DNA of 64,000 nt. Origin: Coptis chinensis (Eukaryota > Streptophyta > Magnoliopsida > Ranunculales > Ranunculaceae). Position 1 is the stretch's first letter. Each line of letters starts with the position of its first letter. The notes below the pieces were generated by a model. That model did no database searches and was not told the origin of the DNA. It was given only the letters and a program-made list of their open reading frames with translations. Both the position numbers and the translations under genes were made by a program. The DNA lies in NCBI GenBank assembly GCA_015680905.1, contig CM027377.1, forward strand, positions 63,075,501-63,139,500, read 5' to 3'. Below are positions 10,425 to 19,675 of the stretch, one piece after another.

Positions 10425-11010
10425 GGGTATGAACTATAAATGTTCATAGCTATTGATGGTATGAACATTCAACATTGGTTGTTCATACCCACCAATAGGT
10501 ATCCATGTATGAACATTCAATGTTCATACATGGATACCTATTGGTGGGTATGAACAACCAATGTTCATAGCTAAAGGTGGGTATGAACACTCAATGTTCA
10601 TAGCTATTGGTGGATAGCTAATAGTGGGTATGTACAATTAATGTTCCTAGCTATTGGTGGGTATGAACAATGAATGTTCATACATGGATACCTATTGGTG
10701 GGTATGAACAACCAATATTCATAGCTAATGGTGGGTATGAACACTCAATGTTCATAGCTATTAGTGGATATGAACAATGAATGTTCATACATGGATACCT
10801 ATTGGCGGATAGCTAATAGTGGATATGAACAATCAATGTTCATAGCTATTGGTGGGTATGAACAATGAATGTTCATACATAGATACCTATTGGTAGATAT
10901 GAACAACCAATGTTCATAGCTATTAGTGGGTATGAACAACCAATGTTCTAGCTATTGTTAGGTATGAACAACCAATGTTCATATATATTATTAGTGTATG
11001 AACATTGATT
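10425..11010. repeat. Dyad minisatellite, cluster 4 (largest intronic array)
   Basis: About 17 units of GTATGAACAACCAATGTTCATAG and variants, separated by CTATTGGTGG or ATACCTATTGGTGG spacers, period about 33-37 bases. Some halves are flipped so that neighbouring units form longer palindromes (for example around 10470-10545). It fills an intron of the Ulp1 gene. Confidence 0.9.
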
Positions 11011-11071
11011 GGTTTAATGTTTTGGTTTATTGGTGTGTCAACTAATATGGCTTTTGTCACGTACGTTGCAG

Positions 11072-11165
11072 TTTTGGTTTTGTGAGCACTCTGTAGTCAT
11101 CAAGAAGGTAGAGAACCATGAAACCAAATTCCCGGTGTGCAAGGTGGAATTTGAAGACCTTGCTT
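11072..11165 (+). pseudogene. Ulp1 gene internal exon
   Basis: Preceded by CGTTGCAG. Reads FWFCEHSVVIKKVENHETKF then PVCKVEFEDLA. A W/Y-rich segment (WxxEH..) after the DUF1985 domain is typical of plant transposon Ulp1 proteins. The right border is not clear. Confidence 0.55.
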
Positions 11166-11455
11166 GATGCGTTTCGAAAGACACCAATAACGTAAATAGC
11201 CGCAAGTCGATTATTGTTGATCTTTGGGCGGCAGAACAGAGGCTAAAAGACTTTACTTCATGACATGTATAGTGATTTAGTCACAAACAATGAAGTAACA
11301 AATCCGTGCCACTCTTACAGAAAATATTGATGCATTGAAACCGGAGAACAAAGAACTGAAGGAGATGGTCATTAAGCTTGAAAAGCAAATTATGTCTTCC
11401 GAGATGAAATTGAAAAGTTAAAGGAGCAAAAAGAGAGGATATGTCCGATGAGGTT
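11166..11455 (+). pseudogene. Ulp1 gene, degraded stretch
   Basis: Short Lys/Glu-rich readings in changing frames (for example RDEIEKLKEQKERICP, about 11400-11450) suggest a decayed coiled-coil linker. No exon border is convincing. Confidence 0.35.
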
Positions 11456-11835
11456 GAATTGCAACCTAATGAAGTAACGGATGAAGTCCACCCACCTAAA
11501 GAAGTCGCGGCCGGGGGCATCCCGATGAAGTCACGGATCTGATCCACCAGTCAAGTCGCGGCCGAGTGCATTCGACGGTCACAATTGAAGTAATGGATGA
11601 ACTCCACCTACCTATAGAATTGCAGCAGGTGCATCCTGATGAAGTCACGGATGCAGTGGCTGAAGTGCAGTAGGGGCACTCTAACAAATTCACAACTGAA
11701 GTAATTGATGAAGTCCCCCCATCTAAAGAATTGCAGCAGGTGCATCCTGATGAAGTCACGGATGCAGTGGCTGAAGTGTAGCAGGGGCATTCTGACGAAG
11801 TCACAATTGAAGTTGCGGATGAAGTTCAGCATAGT
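11456..11835 (+). repeat. In-gene tandem repeat, 111-base (37-codon) unit
   Basis: Copies begin at about 11501, 11617 and 11728 (last spacing exactly 111 bases), with a partial copy before 11501. Each unit encodes ELQQVHPDEVTDAVAEV and then a related acidic stretch ending EVIDEVPPSK or a variant. The unit itself looks like a doubled DEVT module. Two copies contain a stop (TAG) at the same relative region. Repeats of 3n length in a coding linker suggest expansion while the gene was still translated. Confidence 0.75.
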
Positions 11836-12176
11836 AAAAATGTCTCAGAACCCTTTGATGGTCCATCATTTGATCTACGCCTAACCTTGTCACCTTCAGA
11901 TAAAGATGAGGAGAAGGATGTCGAGGGAGCCAAGAAACCTTGCTCACTTGTAAAACGAGTGAAGCAAAATAAAGAAAGGGAAAGTAAAGTGATTAGCGAG
12001 GATTTCACTGGAGATGGGCGAAAAAAGAAGAAGAAAGGTGGCACTGGCAAGCAAACTCTTGTTGATGACAGTACCGTTCGTTCTCTGTTTGACCTGAAGA
12101 CGTGTCGATACTATGTGGGTTTGGAAGAAACCCATCGAGAAGTCATTGACACATTCTTCAAAATTGAGGACAGTGG
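11836..12176 (+). pseudogene. Ulp1 gene exon before the protease domain
   Basis: Open from the repeat into SEPFDGPSFDLRLTLSPSDK, a lysine-rich nuclear-signal-like patch (GRKKKKKGG, about 12016-12042) and TCRYYVGLEETHREVIDTFF. It ends at CAGTGG/GTAAGT (donor at 12177). Position and composition match the linker just upstream of the C48 domain in transposon Ulp1 proteins. Confidence 0.65.
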
Positions 12177-12348
12177 GTAAGTTTAAGATACCAAAAAATA
12201 ATATTTTAAGTAAATATGTTGTTTGACTAATGGTTATTTCTTATGGTTTTTGAAGAGCTATTGCTTGGTTAAATGGAACATTACAAATTCAAGGTGTTCT
12301 AGTTGAAGATATTCTCTTTGATAGAGAAATTGATCACCAGGTAAATTT

Positions 12349-12640
12349 TATTCATACCACAATTGACTATGAACCATTATTGTTCATAGTCTTTAACTAT
12401 GAATACTCATTGTTCATACCCACAATTGTACTATGAGCAATCATTGTTCATAGTCTTTAGCTATGAACAATCATTGTTCATACTCTAGCAATGGGTATGA
12501 ACAATCATTGTTCATACTCGAGCAACTTGCCAAGAATCTGGTAGCTATGAACACTCATTATTCATACCACAATTGGACTATGAACATTATTTGTTCATAC
12601 TCCAGCAATGGGTATGAACATTCATTGTTCATAGTCATAA
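12349..12640. repeat. Dyad minisatellite, cluster 5
   Basis: Units such as CTATGAACAATCATTGTTCA alternate with CATACTCTAGCAATGGG-like spacers. All lie in the intron 12341-12687 of the Ulp1 gene and stop about 45 bases before the splice acceptor. Confidence 0.85.
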
Positions 12641-13270
12641 GCTATTTATGTGATGCCAATTTAAAAAAAAACTTATCCATTCAACAGGTCATTGACTGGT
12701 GGGCGATAGAACTTCAACAAAGGAAGACTGGAAAAGCAGAGACTTGTCTAGTATATGCAAACTCTAAGGTTAATTTTTTATTAAAAAAAAATATTGTGTC
12801 ATCTATTATTATTGTCACATTCTTATTATTTCACACAATTGTTGACACAGAGATTGTTGGAAGAAGTAGGATTGGAAACCATATTGAAGAGCATCGACTT
12901 CAATATGAAATTCATTGGCATTCCAATTCATTCGGACAATCATTGGACTCTTCTTGTGTTGGAGTTGGTGGAGGGACAACAAGCAAGATGGTATTACTTC
13001 AACTCCCTAAGCCAGACAAAAAAGGGGTTGGAAGTTGCAAAAGAATTTGTGAGTTCGACAATAAACACTTAAATTATATCAATTTTTTTATGTTGAAATA
13101 TAAAGAAATAACTTATTGTAATTTTGCAGAAGAAGGTACTAGTTGAGTTAATAAACAATCTTATCAGAAAGGGGGATTTGAAAATCCAGCTTGTCAGTAA
13201 TAAAGGAAGAATACTTTCACCAAAATGTCCGCAGCAAAACAATAGGTAATTATTTATTTATGTGTTACGT

Positions 13271-13570
13271 GTGTGAACTATGATTGTTCATACCTATTGG
13301 GTATGAACAATGAGTGTTAATACCTCAGATAGCTATGAACATTGGTTGTTCATGCCTCAGATAGGTATGAATACACTGGTTCCTCATATTTAGAAATGAT
13401 TGTGATTTGACTGTGTATTCTCTAAATTGACTGTGTACTCTCTAAATTTAGGTATACAATAGGTATGAACAATGACTTTTCATGCATCAGGTAGCTATGG
13501 ACAATCATAGTTCATACCCATAAGAACTATGAACAATATTTGTTTATACTCCAACACGTATGAATACAAT
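13271..13570. repeat. Dyad minisatellite, cluster 6
   Basis: Degenerate TATGAACAATGAGTGTTAAT-like units within the intron 13246-13615. The intron also holds a duplicated GATTGTG..TATTCTCTAAATT piece (about 13398-13450 and 13595-13610). Confidence 0.75.
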
Positions 13571-13676
13571 GATTCCTTATATTTTCGCACTGATTGTGTA
13601 TTCTCTAAATTTCAGCGTTGATTGTGGGCTCCATGTCTGTAAAATGATGGAAATTTTGTATGAACAAGGTCATATG

Positions 13677-14787
13677 TGATAGGGTTATATACTAAAAGCA
13701 TTACTTTTGTATTAACTCTAATTCTTTATATTTTGAATGAGAATCATATGGGCAAATATTATGCATATTATATATGTTATTAGTTATATGCATGTGTCTA
13801 ATACTTTATGTTGTAGATGATATGGTGTGAACACCGCGTAAGATCATATCATCGATTACCTTATAAAGTATAAGTAATCGCTTACAACCTAGATGGATTT
13901 GGACAAACCATTGGTACGGTTGTAGTATAATCTGGTATTAGTCTATCTTGACTATAGGATTACACTAGTACACTTTGTGTGTATTGAACATGACCAAGTG
14001 AGGTCGTTTCTCCTTATACTGACTATATAAGAGAACAAATGCCTCTGTTATTATAGATGCTTGTCCTTGTAATTTGGATATAATAACGAGCACTTACATG
14101 CATTGTACATTGCTTTAAATCATCAATGAGTGAGATTCATTTGTGAATCAACAAACTCGATAGATTGGGTAATGACATTTTATGTAAGGTGTGTTGTTGA
14201 TTATAGAAGGAATCTATGTCCCGCAAGAAGTCGGGTTGATGATATCCCCTTGAGGAGCTCAAAAAGATTGTCATGTAAACCCTGCAGGTGGATTTATTCC
14301 GACATGACAATGAGATTGAGTGGTACTACTCAAGGACATAAGAAGTTGATTAATGTAGTTGTCAGTAACTTGACTTAATCAACGGACATTCGATATCTTA
14401 AACACGGGGAGATCAATGAGCATATAATATGGAGCCCATAAACGATGACCGTAATTTGGGATTAGAGGCGGTAGTGCAACAATGGCCTTTAGTGGAATAA
14501 GCCATTTGTTGTTGGGACTTGGGCCGTGTGTTTGGGGTGAACATGGGAAGCCCAAGCCCATCAGGAGGCCCAACCCTAATTTCTCCTCATGGTCCCTGTT
14601 GTAGCCTATAAATAGAATACTCTTTCTCTCTGGCCGAAATTCACTATTCATTGTTCTGAAAAAGAGGCAAGAAAAGTAGATCTGAAAGGTATGTTTTCCA
14701 ATCACAAATCGTGGACACCCATTAATTCCGCTGCGCGTGGTGTTCGCGGTTTGTAGAAATAGTCATTCTGAAATAACGGTTCCTACA
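13677..14787 (+). mobile_element. Solo LTR, Copia-like, inserted in the last Ulp1 exon
   Basis: Starts TGATAGGGTTATATAC and ends CGGTTCCTACA, with 5-base target duplications ATATG at 13672-13676 and 14788-14792. There is no internal region, so it is a solo LTR of 1111 bases left by recombination. Interior signals fit a plant Copia LTR: CATGTAAACCCTGCAGGTGG (about 14273), a TATA box CTATAAATAG (about 14606-14615) and TTCCGCTGCGCG near the end. The Ulp1 reading resumes on the far side of the insertion. Exact lineage (SIRE/Angela type?) is a guess. Confidence 0.88.
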
Positions 14788-14792
14788 ATATG

Positions 14793-14906
14793 GATTTCTA
14801 TCAATTTATAAATGAAGAGGAAATACAAAAGGTGTGCCCTCACATTGCATGCAGAATGCTTTCAGACTTGCCGAGAAGTTGGAGTAAAGAAAATCATGAT
14901 TTTTAG
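14793..14906 (+). pseudogene. Ulp1 gene 3' end, right of the solo LTR
   Basis: Starting in the right copy of the ATATG target duplication, the frame of the last Ulp1 exon goes on: MDFYQFINEEEIQKVCPHIA, then CRMLSDLPRSWSKENHDF and TAG at 14904-14906. The length and charged composition suit the natural C-terminus of a C48 domain, so before the LTR landed the exon ran from 13616 to here. Confidence 0.75.
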
Positions 14907-15235
14907 GAAAATTTTAGGAAGGGAATGTTTGCTGAATGAATGTGAGATTTTAGAAAGGGAATGTTTTGCTAAATTAATGTGAGGAAAGCAAAAACAATAT
15001 ATTTTATGGTGTGTTTTTGTGCACAATGATATTTTGTTTATGAACAGGGAGCGACTCTAGATATTTTGTGGTGTTTTTTGTGCACAAACATTTTTTTGTG
15101 CACAATGATATTTTGTTTATGAAAGTTAAATATTGGTGTTCTTAATGTGTTCTCTTATTATTATTTATATTTTGTTTATTTATAACTAATTTTCATATTA
15201 TTTATATCCTTTTTCATAACTGATGATCATAATTG
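14907..15235. other. Ulp1 3' flank, AT-rich
   Basis: Contains short duplications (GGGAATGTTTGCTGAATGAA region repeated at about 14920 and 14958; TTTTGTGCACAATGATATTT repeated at about 15014 and 15096). No coding signal. Confidence 0.45.
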
Positions 15236-16016
15236 GGGCTATGAACACTCATTGTTCATACCTTTAAAAAGGTATGAACAATGAGTGTTCATAGCTCTAA
15301 TAGGTATGAACAATCAATGTTCATGTCTGTTTTGGGTATGAACATTTATTGTTCATATATGCTTTAGGTATGAACAATCAATGTTCATATCTGTTTTGGG
15401 TGTGAACATTTATTGTTCATATCTGTTTTGTTTATACATATTGTTCATAGCTAACGTTCATAATTTGGGGTATGAACAATCAATGTTCATAGCTATTGTT
15501 CATAAATGGATATGTATAAACACTCATTGTTTATAATAGCGATGTTCATAATTGGGGCTATGAACATTTATTGTTCATACCTATTTAAAGGTATGAACAA
15601 TGAGTGTTTCATAGCTCCAATAGGTATGAACAATCAATGTTTATGTCTGTTTTTGTTATGAGCAATCAATGTTTATATCCGTTTTGGGTTTATGTTTTTT
15701 TTCATACCCAAAAGAAGGTATGAACAATCAATGTTCATATCTGTTTTGGGTGTGAACATTTATTGTTCATATCTGTTTTGTTTATAGCTATTGTTCATAG
15801 CTAATGTTCATAATTTGGGGTATGAACAATCAATGTTCATAGCTATTATTCATACATGGATAGGTATGAATAATCATTGTTCATACCTATTGTTCATAGC
15901 TAATGTTCATAATTTGGGGTATGAACAATCAATGTTCATAGCTATTGTTCATACATGGATATGTATGAATAATCATTGTTCATACCTATTGTAGGTATGA
16001 ACAATCAATGTTCATA
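15236..16016. repeat. Dyad minisatellite, cluster 7 (distal array)
   Basis: The longest array, about 780 bases: GGTATGAACAATCAATGTTC-ATA and TTATTGTTCATA variants with ATCTGTTTTGGG-like spacers, period near 32 bases. Two higher-order copies of a block from TCATAATTGGGGCTATGAAC (about 15229 and 15549) show segmental duplication. It sits where the 3' subterminal region of the MULE should be. Confidence 0.9.
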
Positions 16017-16550
16017 ACCGGGTTGTTTCAGTTGAGTTGGGCCATTTATTTTTTTTCTTCAGGGGTATACTTGACCTTTCATCTACCCGAGCCGTTCGTA
16101 TTTTGCGTCAAGGGTAAACTTGAACTTTCATCCACCTGGTCCTTGTGAGTGATTACAAAAATAACGTGTCCTCTAGAGTTTCTCTTTAGTCCGATTTGTC
16201 CTCTGTGAGTCGCCTCCCTGTATAACTAATGAAACGATAGTAAATGAAGTGATTTGGCCGCACTTCATTCGTGGAAGTTGCCTACTTATCAAGCCGCTGC
16301 AGTCAAACCTGAACCGAAAGCAACACCGGGTTCCTCATCTCCTTTTATAACGATATGTGAGGCCGTTTCTCCATCCTTTCTTTCAACTTAGAACTCTTTT
16401 GTTTCCTTATCATTGATGAATGATTAATAGTGGGTGAACTATGAATGATCGATATGTATGTCCATTTTTTTGCACGCTAGTAGGAATTGCATTACGAATA
16501 AAAGAATGCATTCTGAGGGAGAATAAGATTACATTGCATTTGAGTTAATA
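16017..16550. other. Possible MULE 3' margin, then unassigned sequence
   Basis: An imperfect tandem pair (AGGGGTATACTTGACCTTTC at about 16062 and AAGGGTAAACTTGAACTTTC at about 16109). No terminal inverted repeat can be tested because the left MULE end is outside the window. The rest shows no gene. Confidence 0.35.
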
Positions 16551-16555
16551 GAATC

Positions 16556-16990
16556 TAAAAGAAGTTCGAAAGGGGCACTCCATTCTCGATACAAACCCTT
16601 GTCGATTGTCGCTCCAAAGTCCAAACAGCTTGACTATTATCAAGAGTTGAGGCATGCCTTGCTGCCGCATTTGCTCCAAAATAGCTTCTCTGAAATGTAT
16701 GAGTTATTCTCCAGGAGCTAAGCTTTGAAGTGCCTATTTTCCATCTTGTTCCCATATGACTCAAAGCCACTGTGGATGAATCACATTCTATCCATAACCA
16801 AGAACATCCTCTGTGCATAGCATGTTCTGCTGCCAAAACGATTGCCCAATATTCTGCTTCAAAGTTACTACTCCAATCCCTTGTGCAGGAACACCTGGTA
16901 TCTCACTGTTTTTATTCCTAAAGAGTACACTAGCGCCTCCATTGCCAGGGTTTCCAATAGAGGATCCATTGGTGTTGGCTTTTATCTTAT
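16556..16990 (-). pseudogene. RNase H-like (RVT_3 type) fragment of a LINE
   Basis: On the minus strand the region begins with IKANTNGSSIGNPGNGGASV (about 16985-16925; plant LINE RNase H domains open with K.NTDGSS.GNPG). It continues with LAAEHAMHRGCSWLWIECDS (about 16840-16780) and a C-terminal part with NAAARHAS. One frame change lies between these two pieces, near 16850. This RNase H-like domain usually ends plant LINE polyproteins but also occurs in host-like proteins. No poly(A) tail or target duplication was found. Confidence 0.6.
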
Positions 16991-16992
16991 CA

Positions 16993-17508
16993 TGTTGGAA
17001 ATAAGGTTGGATAAACGCCCACGAGGATAAGGATAAACCACCAAGATAAGGATAACCACCAGGTATTAGGATGAGTGTAGGACTCTATCCTATCTGATAT
17101 TAGATGAGTATAAGACTCTATCCTATCCAATATTAGATGAGGTGGGAGAGCTCTATAAATAGACCCCCCACCCCTCACATATTGATCATCCCAACAAAGA
17201 AAAGCTCTCTCTCCTTTAATGGTGGCCTCCAACATTTTCTAAAGAAGAAACTAGTAATTTGTGGAGATTCCATAGGTGGTAACCTCCCTAGCCATTGTCG
17301 GTTCTTGGTTCGTGAACAAAGGTTGCTTCCTGTTCGTGGTTGGAACTTGACTCCAGCTAAGTTGAGAAGAAGAAGATCTTGAGTGTGCCAAGAACATCAT
17401 CTTCTCCTGTAGATCAAAGCTTGGAATTTCAAATTGAAAGTTGTGACCAAGGTACGATCTTCTGTTTCCGCTGCGCTATTTTATGCATGTGATATAGTGT
17501 AATTATAC
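16993..17508 (+). mobile_element. Candidate solo LTR (Copia-like)
   Basis: Starts TGTTGGAAATAAGG and ends GTAATTATACA. It has a clear TATA box, CTCTATAAATAGACCC, at about 17149-17164, and TTCCGCTGCGC about 44 bases before the end, as in the LTR at 13677-14787. Flanks are TATCA (left) and TATCG (right), an imperfect 5-base duplication, so the boundaries are tentative. Confidence 0.4.
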
Positions 17509-17868
17509 ATATCGTAGAAATCATGCATGAGATATCGATAAAAACCCTACACATCATATATTGGGCAGAGTCCATATGACCTCTTTCATTACAAGAGCTG
17601 CTCCAGGCTTGCAAGGGACCCCCAATCAGATATGAATATCTATCCATGCTATAGTTAAGAAAAACTACGAATATTGATAGCGCTCATCAGATGTGGAACT
17701 GATATAATAGATCGTACTTTGATCTAGTCAAGGACATCAGTAATCTTAACAAAGAGCGTTCTGTGGTGTATTAGTGTATATTATTAGGCATCAATGTTGA
17801 CTACCTGCACAATATTCATTAGATAGAACAGTCAGAACTTACACTCAAAAAGAATCTATCTTCCAGCT
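17509..17868. other. Unassigned spacer
   Basis: No coding signal. It lies between the candidate LTR and the 3' end of the F-box/KIB pseudogene, so it may include that gene's 3' UTR. Confidence 0.3.
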
Positions 17869-17869
17869 C

Positions 17870-18668
17870 AAACTAGGTTGTATCCAAGGGAATGCAATTG
17901 TGCTTTTGTCTCATAATTATTCTCACTACGGTAGTCGCCAAATGAGGAGTGCCAACAGAGGCTGTCAAGAGAATCGTACACATAATTGTTCTTGTCTCGG
18001 AATGGGAAAATATATCTTGTTCTGCATTCCTTCTGTTGTCGCCTTTAATGAAACACAGGTAGAACGACTGACAAGTAACATTTTATCTTTCAAACTGTTT
18101 ACTGCCATCCATTCCGATTTCAAATAATCCCACCTGTGAACATCCACTCATTTTCCCTTGGGACCAATATAAACTGAGAACAATTCTCCATCACACCCAA
18201 CCAGATAGTTTTCGTTCATGGATTTATAAGGTTGGGGCGCACAAAGAATAGTCCAATCACTTTTGCCCTCCTTTATATCAAAGACTCCCATATGCCTTTC
18301 TTGACTTAAACAATAGAATGCCCCATTATAGAATACTGGATTGGTATAAGAAAGGGTGATTCGGATATCATGGTCACATTGTAACCAAGTCCAAGTCTTT
18401 TCTCCTAAACGCAAGTAGCATACATCCGCGAAGTTGTATGTCATGGGTATGATACCAAATACGACACACTGGGCAGAAGTGGGCAAGGATGAAAAGGATA
18501 AGCCACTAAATGCAAAATTCGGTGGCAAGTGTGGAAGTTCAATTGTGACTTTGGTAAAGGGATTTAAAAAGAACATCGAACGATCACCTTTTGACATTAG
18601 CAACCAACCATCATTTGAGAAGCAAATTTGAGCACCCAATAAGAACATTTTTACAAGAGAAACTAAGA
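17870..18668 (-). pseudogene. F-box/KIB gene, second KIB1-4 (DUF295) propeller
   Basis: Minus-strand continuation of the host F-box gene. It reads LLGAQICFSNDGWLLMSKGD (about 18640-18580), FFLNPFTKVTIELPHLPP, DVCYLRLGEKTWTWLQC, VFYNGAFYCLSQERHMGVFD, then FRWDYLKSEWMAV and ENKIYFP-like NKIYFP (about 18000), ending near 17870. These are repeat motifs of the KIB1-4 beta-propeller (formerly DUF295) found in plant F-box proteins. Frame changes near 18150 and 18000 and the insertion at its 5' end mark it as a pseudogene. Confidence 0.75.
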
Positions 18669-19129
18669 AAACACCAAATTTTTGAACCAAACCAAACACC
18701 AAACCAAAAAAACATCAACCAACTTCAGGAAAAACAACAAATATTCGACATCAAATCAAATGACGCGGTTTTGGATAAACCTCGCCATATAGCCCACGCA
18801 GCTTTCTCAAAACCGCGCCAACTGAAGCCCATCTTAAAAGCCCAAGCCCACGCGGTTTTCCAGAAACCGCGCAATGTGTCGCACATCAACTTTCTTCTTT
18901 TTTTTCTTTCCTTATCTCTAGCGCGGTTTTCGCAAAACCGCGTGATTGAAGCCTACTATTTAGCCCAAGCCCATGCGGTGTTAGAAAAACCGGTTGATAC
19001 AGCACCAAAACTAGAACCAAATTTTGCCCGATTTGGTGTTTGGTTTGGTGTTTTTTTGGTGTTTTCATCAACATATGTCTCTTTTGAAGATGAAAAAACA
19101 CCAAATTAATTATTAGAAATTTGGTGTTT
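18669..19129. mobile_element. Foldback (MITE-like) insertion with CGCGGTTTT hairpins
   Basis: It interrupts the F-box/KIB gene between the F-box part and the second propeller. Ends are inverted: AAACACCAAATTT at 18669-18681 and AAATTTGGTGTTT at 19117-19129, with further inverted ACCAAACCAAACACCAAACC/GGTTTGGTGTTTGG tracts inside. The middle holds three to four small hairpins built on CGCGGTTTT..AAAACCGCG (about 18773-18818, 18849-18870, 18922-18942), two of them preceded by GCCCAAGCCCA. No coding capacity and no clear target duplication, so the superfamily is unknown. Confidence 0.6.
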
Positions 19130-19531
19130 GATGCTAGGATAGTATCTCACTTATGCTCTAATTCGGGCATATCAAAGTTGTGTTGCATTGGACTTTAAAT
19201 CGAAGAAACTGCATGTGCTACTCTCTCTATTAGAAAACATGAGCCAAGGACATTGAGTTGCAGAGCAAATCGGATTGACAGTCCATCGGATAGTTGGAGG
19301 AAGGGATGACGCCATGTTTTACAAACAAGACGAGAATTTATGTAATCAACGGGTAAAGGGAGCTTCATTGTTATTGAAAGTAGTATATCCAAGGGGAGGT
19401 CAATCCAGTTATTAGGCGAATTTGGTTTCTCAACATTTTCCTTCACAATGCCAAGTGTGTTGTTAATCTTTTTCCCCTGAGACTCCTCCAAGGTATTTGT
19501 ATTTGCCTTTCCTTTGAGGACTTGCACTAGC
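19130..19531 (-). pseudogene. F-box/KIB gene, linker and F-box exon
   Basis: Exon after a clean acceptor (AG at plus 19532-19533). It opens in frame with the previous exon (R-LVQVLKGKANTNTLEESQ), then gives an F-box, NNWIDLPLDILLSITMKLPL-P-VDYINSRLVCKTWRH (about 19425-19315), the Skp1-binding motif of SCF ubiquitin ligases. Downstream, STCSFFDLKSNATQ (about 19225-19180) starts the second propeller before the foldback insertion. A stop closes the F-box frame at about 19195, so at least one frame change lies there. Confidence 0.75.
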
Positions 19532-19675
19532 CTAATTAATACAATAAAATTAAAAACTACATTAGCTTCAGTAACACGTACTAATATAGAACTGAGAAAT
19601 TTAAAAATAATAATAATAATAAGAAGAAGAAGAAAAACATACTATGAAAGAGTAAGAGTAAGATGCATAGCATAC
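19532..19675 (-). other. Intron of the F-box/KIB gene
   Basis: On the minus strand AACAG/GTATGC (donor) and TTAATTAG/GCTAG (acceptor) join DSNR to LVQVLKGK in frame with a shared AGG codon. 144 bases, AT-rich with a TAA/GAA run. Confidence 0.7.

Larger units (their letters stand above)
12256..13679 (+). pseudogene. Ulp1 (C48) cysteine protease domain, exons of the MULE gene
   Basis: Five exons with clean GT-AG borders that keep frame: 12256-12340 (AIAWLNGTLQIQGVLVED), 12688-12768 (VIDWWAIELQQRKTGKAETC), 12851-13048, 13130-13245 and 13616-13679. The third exon carries the catalytic His in DNHWTLLVLEL and, at the usual acidic position, Asn (WYYFNSL). The last two join across an intron into QQNNSVDCGLHVC, with the oxyanion Gln and nucleophile Cys. 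Ulp1-family enzymes process SUMO or remove it from proteins; those in MULEs have no proven role. The reading is cut at 13677 by the solo LTR, whose first bases supply the TGA. Asn at the acidic position is also common in transposon copies as I recall. Confidence 0.85.

Noticed and set aside
11496-11832. Minus-strand Thr/Ser/Cys-rich readings with repeats
   Set aside because: Antisense of the 111-base coding repeat; the plus-strand reading continues into the C48 domain.
12463-13146. 227-codon open reading across the dyad array and part of the Ulp1 exons
   Set aside because: Its first half is translated repeat (NNHCSY, YEQSLFI) and it crosses clear introns; the spliced Ulp1 reading explains the conserved parts better.
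15791-15994. Short plus-strand reading FIANVHNLGYEQSMFIA repeated
   Set aside because: Translated dyad minisatellite.
594-16016. CRISPR-like regular repeats
   Set aside because: The repeat is itself a short dyad with degenerate spacers of similar sequence, in a plant transposon; there are no unique spacers and no cas genes.
18591-19109. 172-codon plus-strand reading
   Set aside because: It runs through the foldback insertion and antisense of the F-box gene; no domain.
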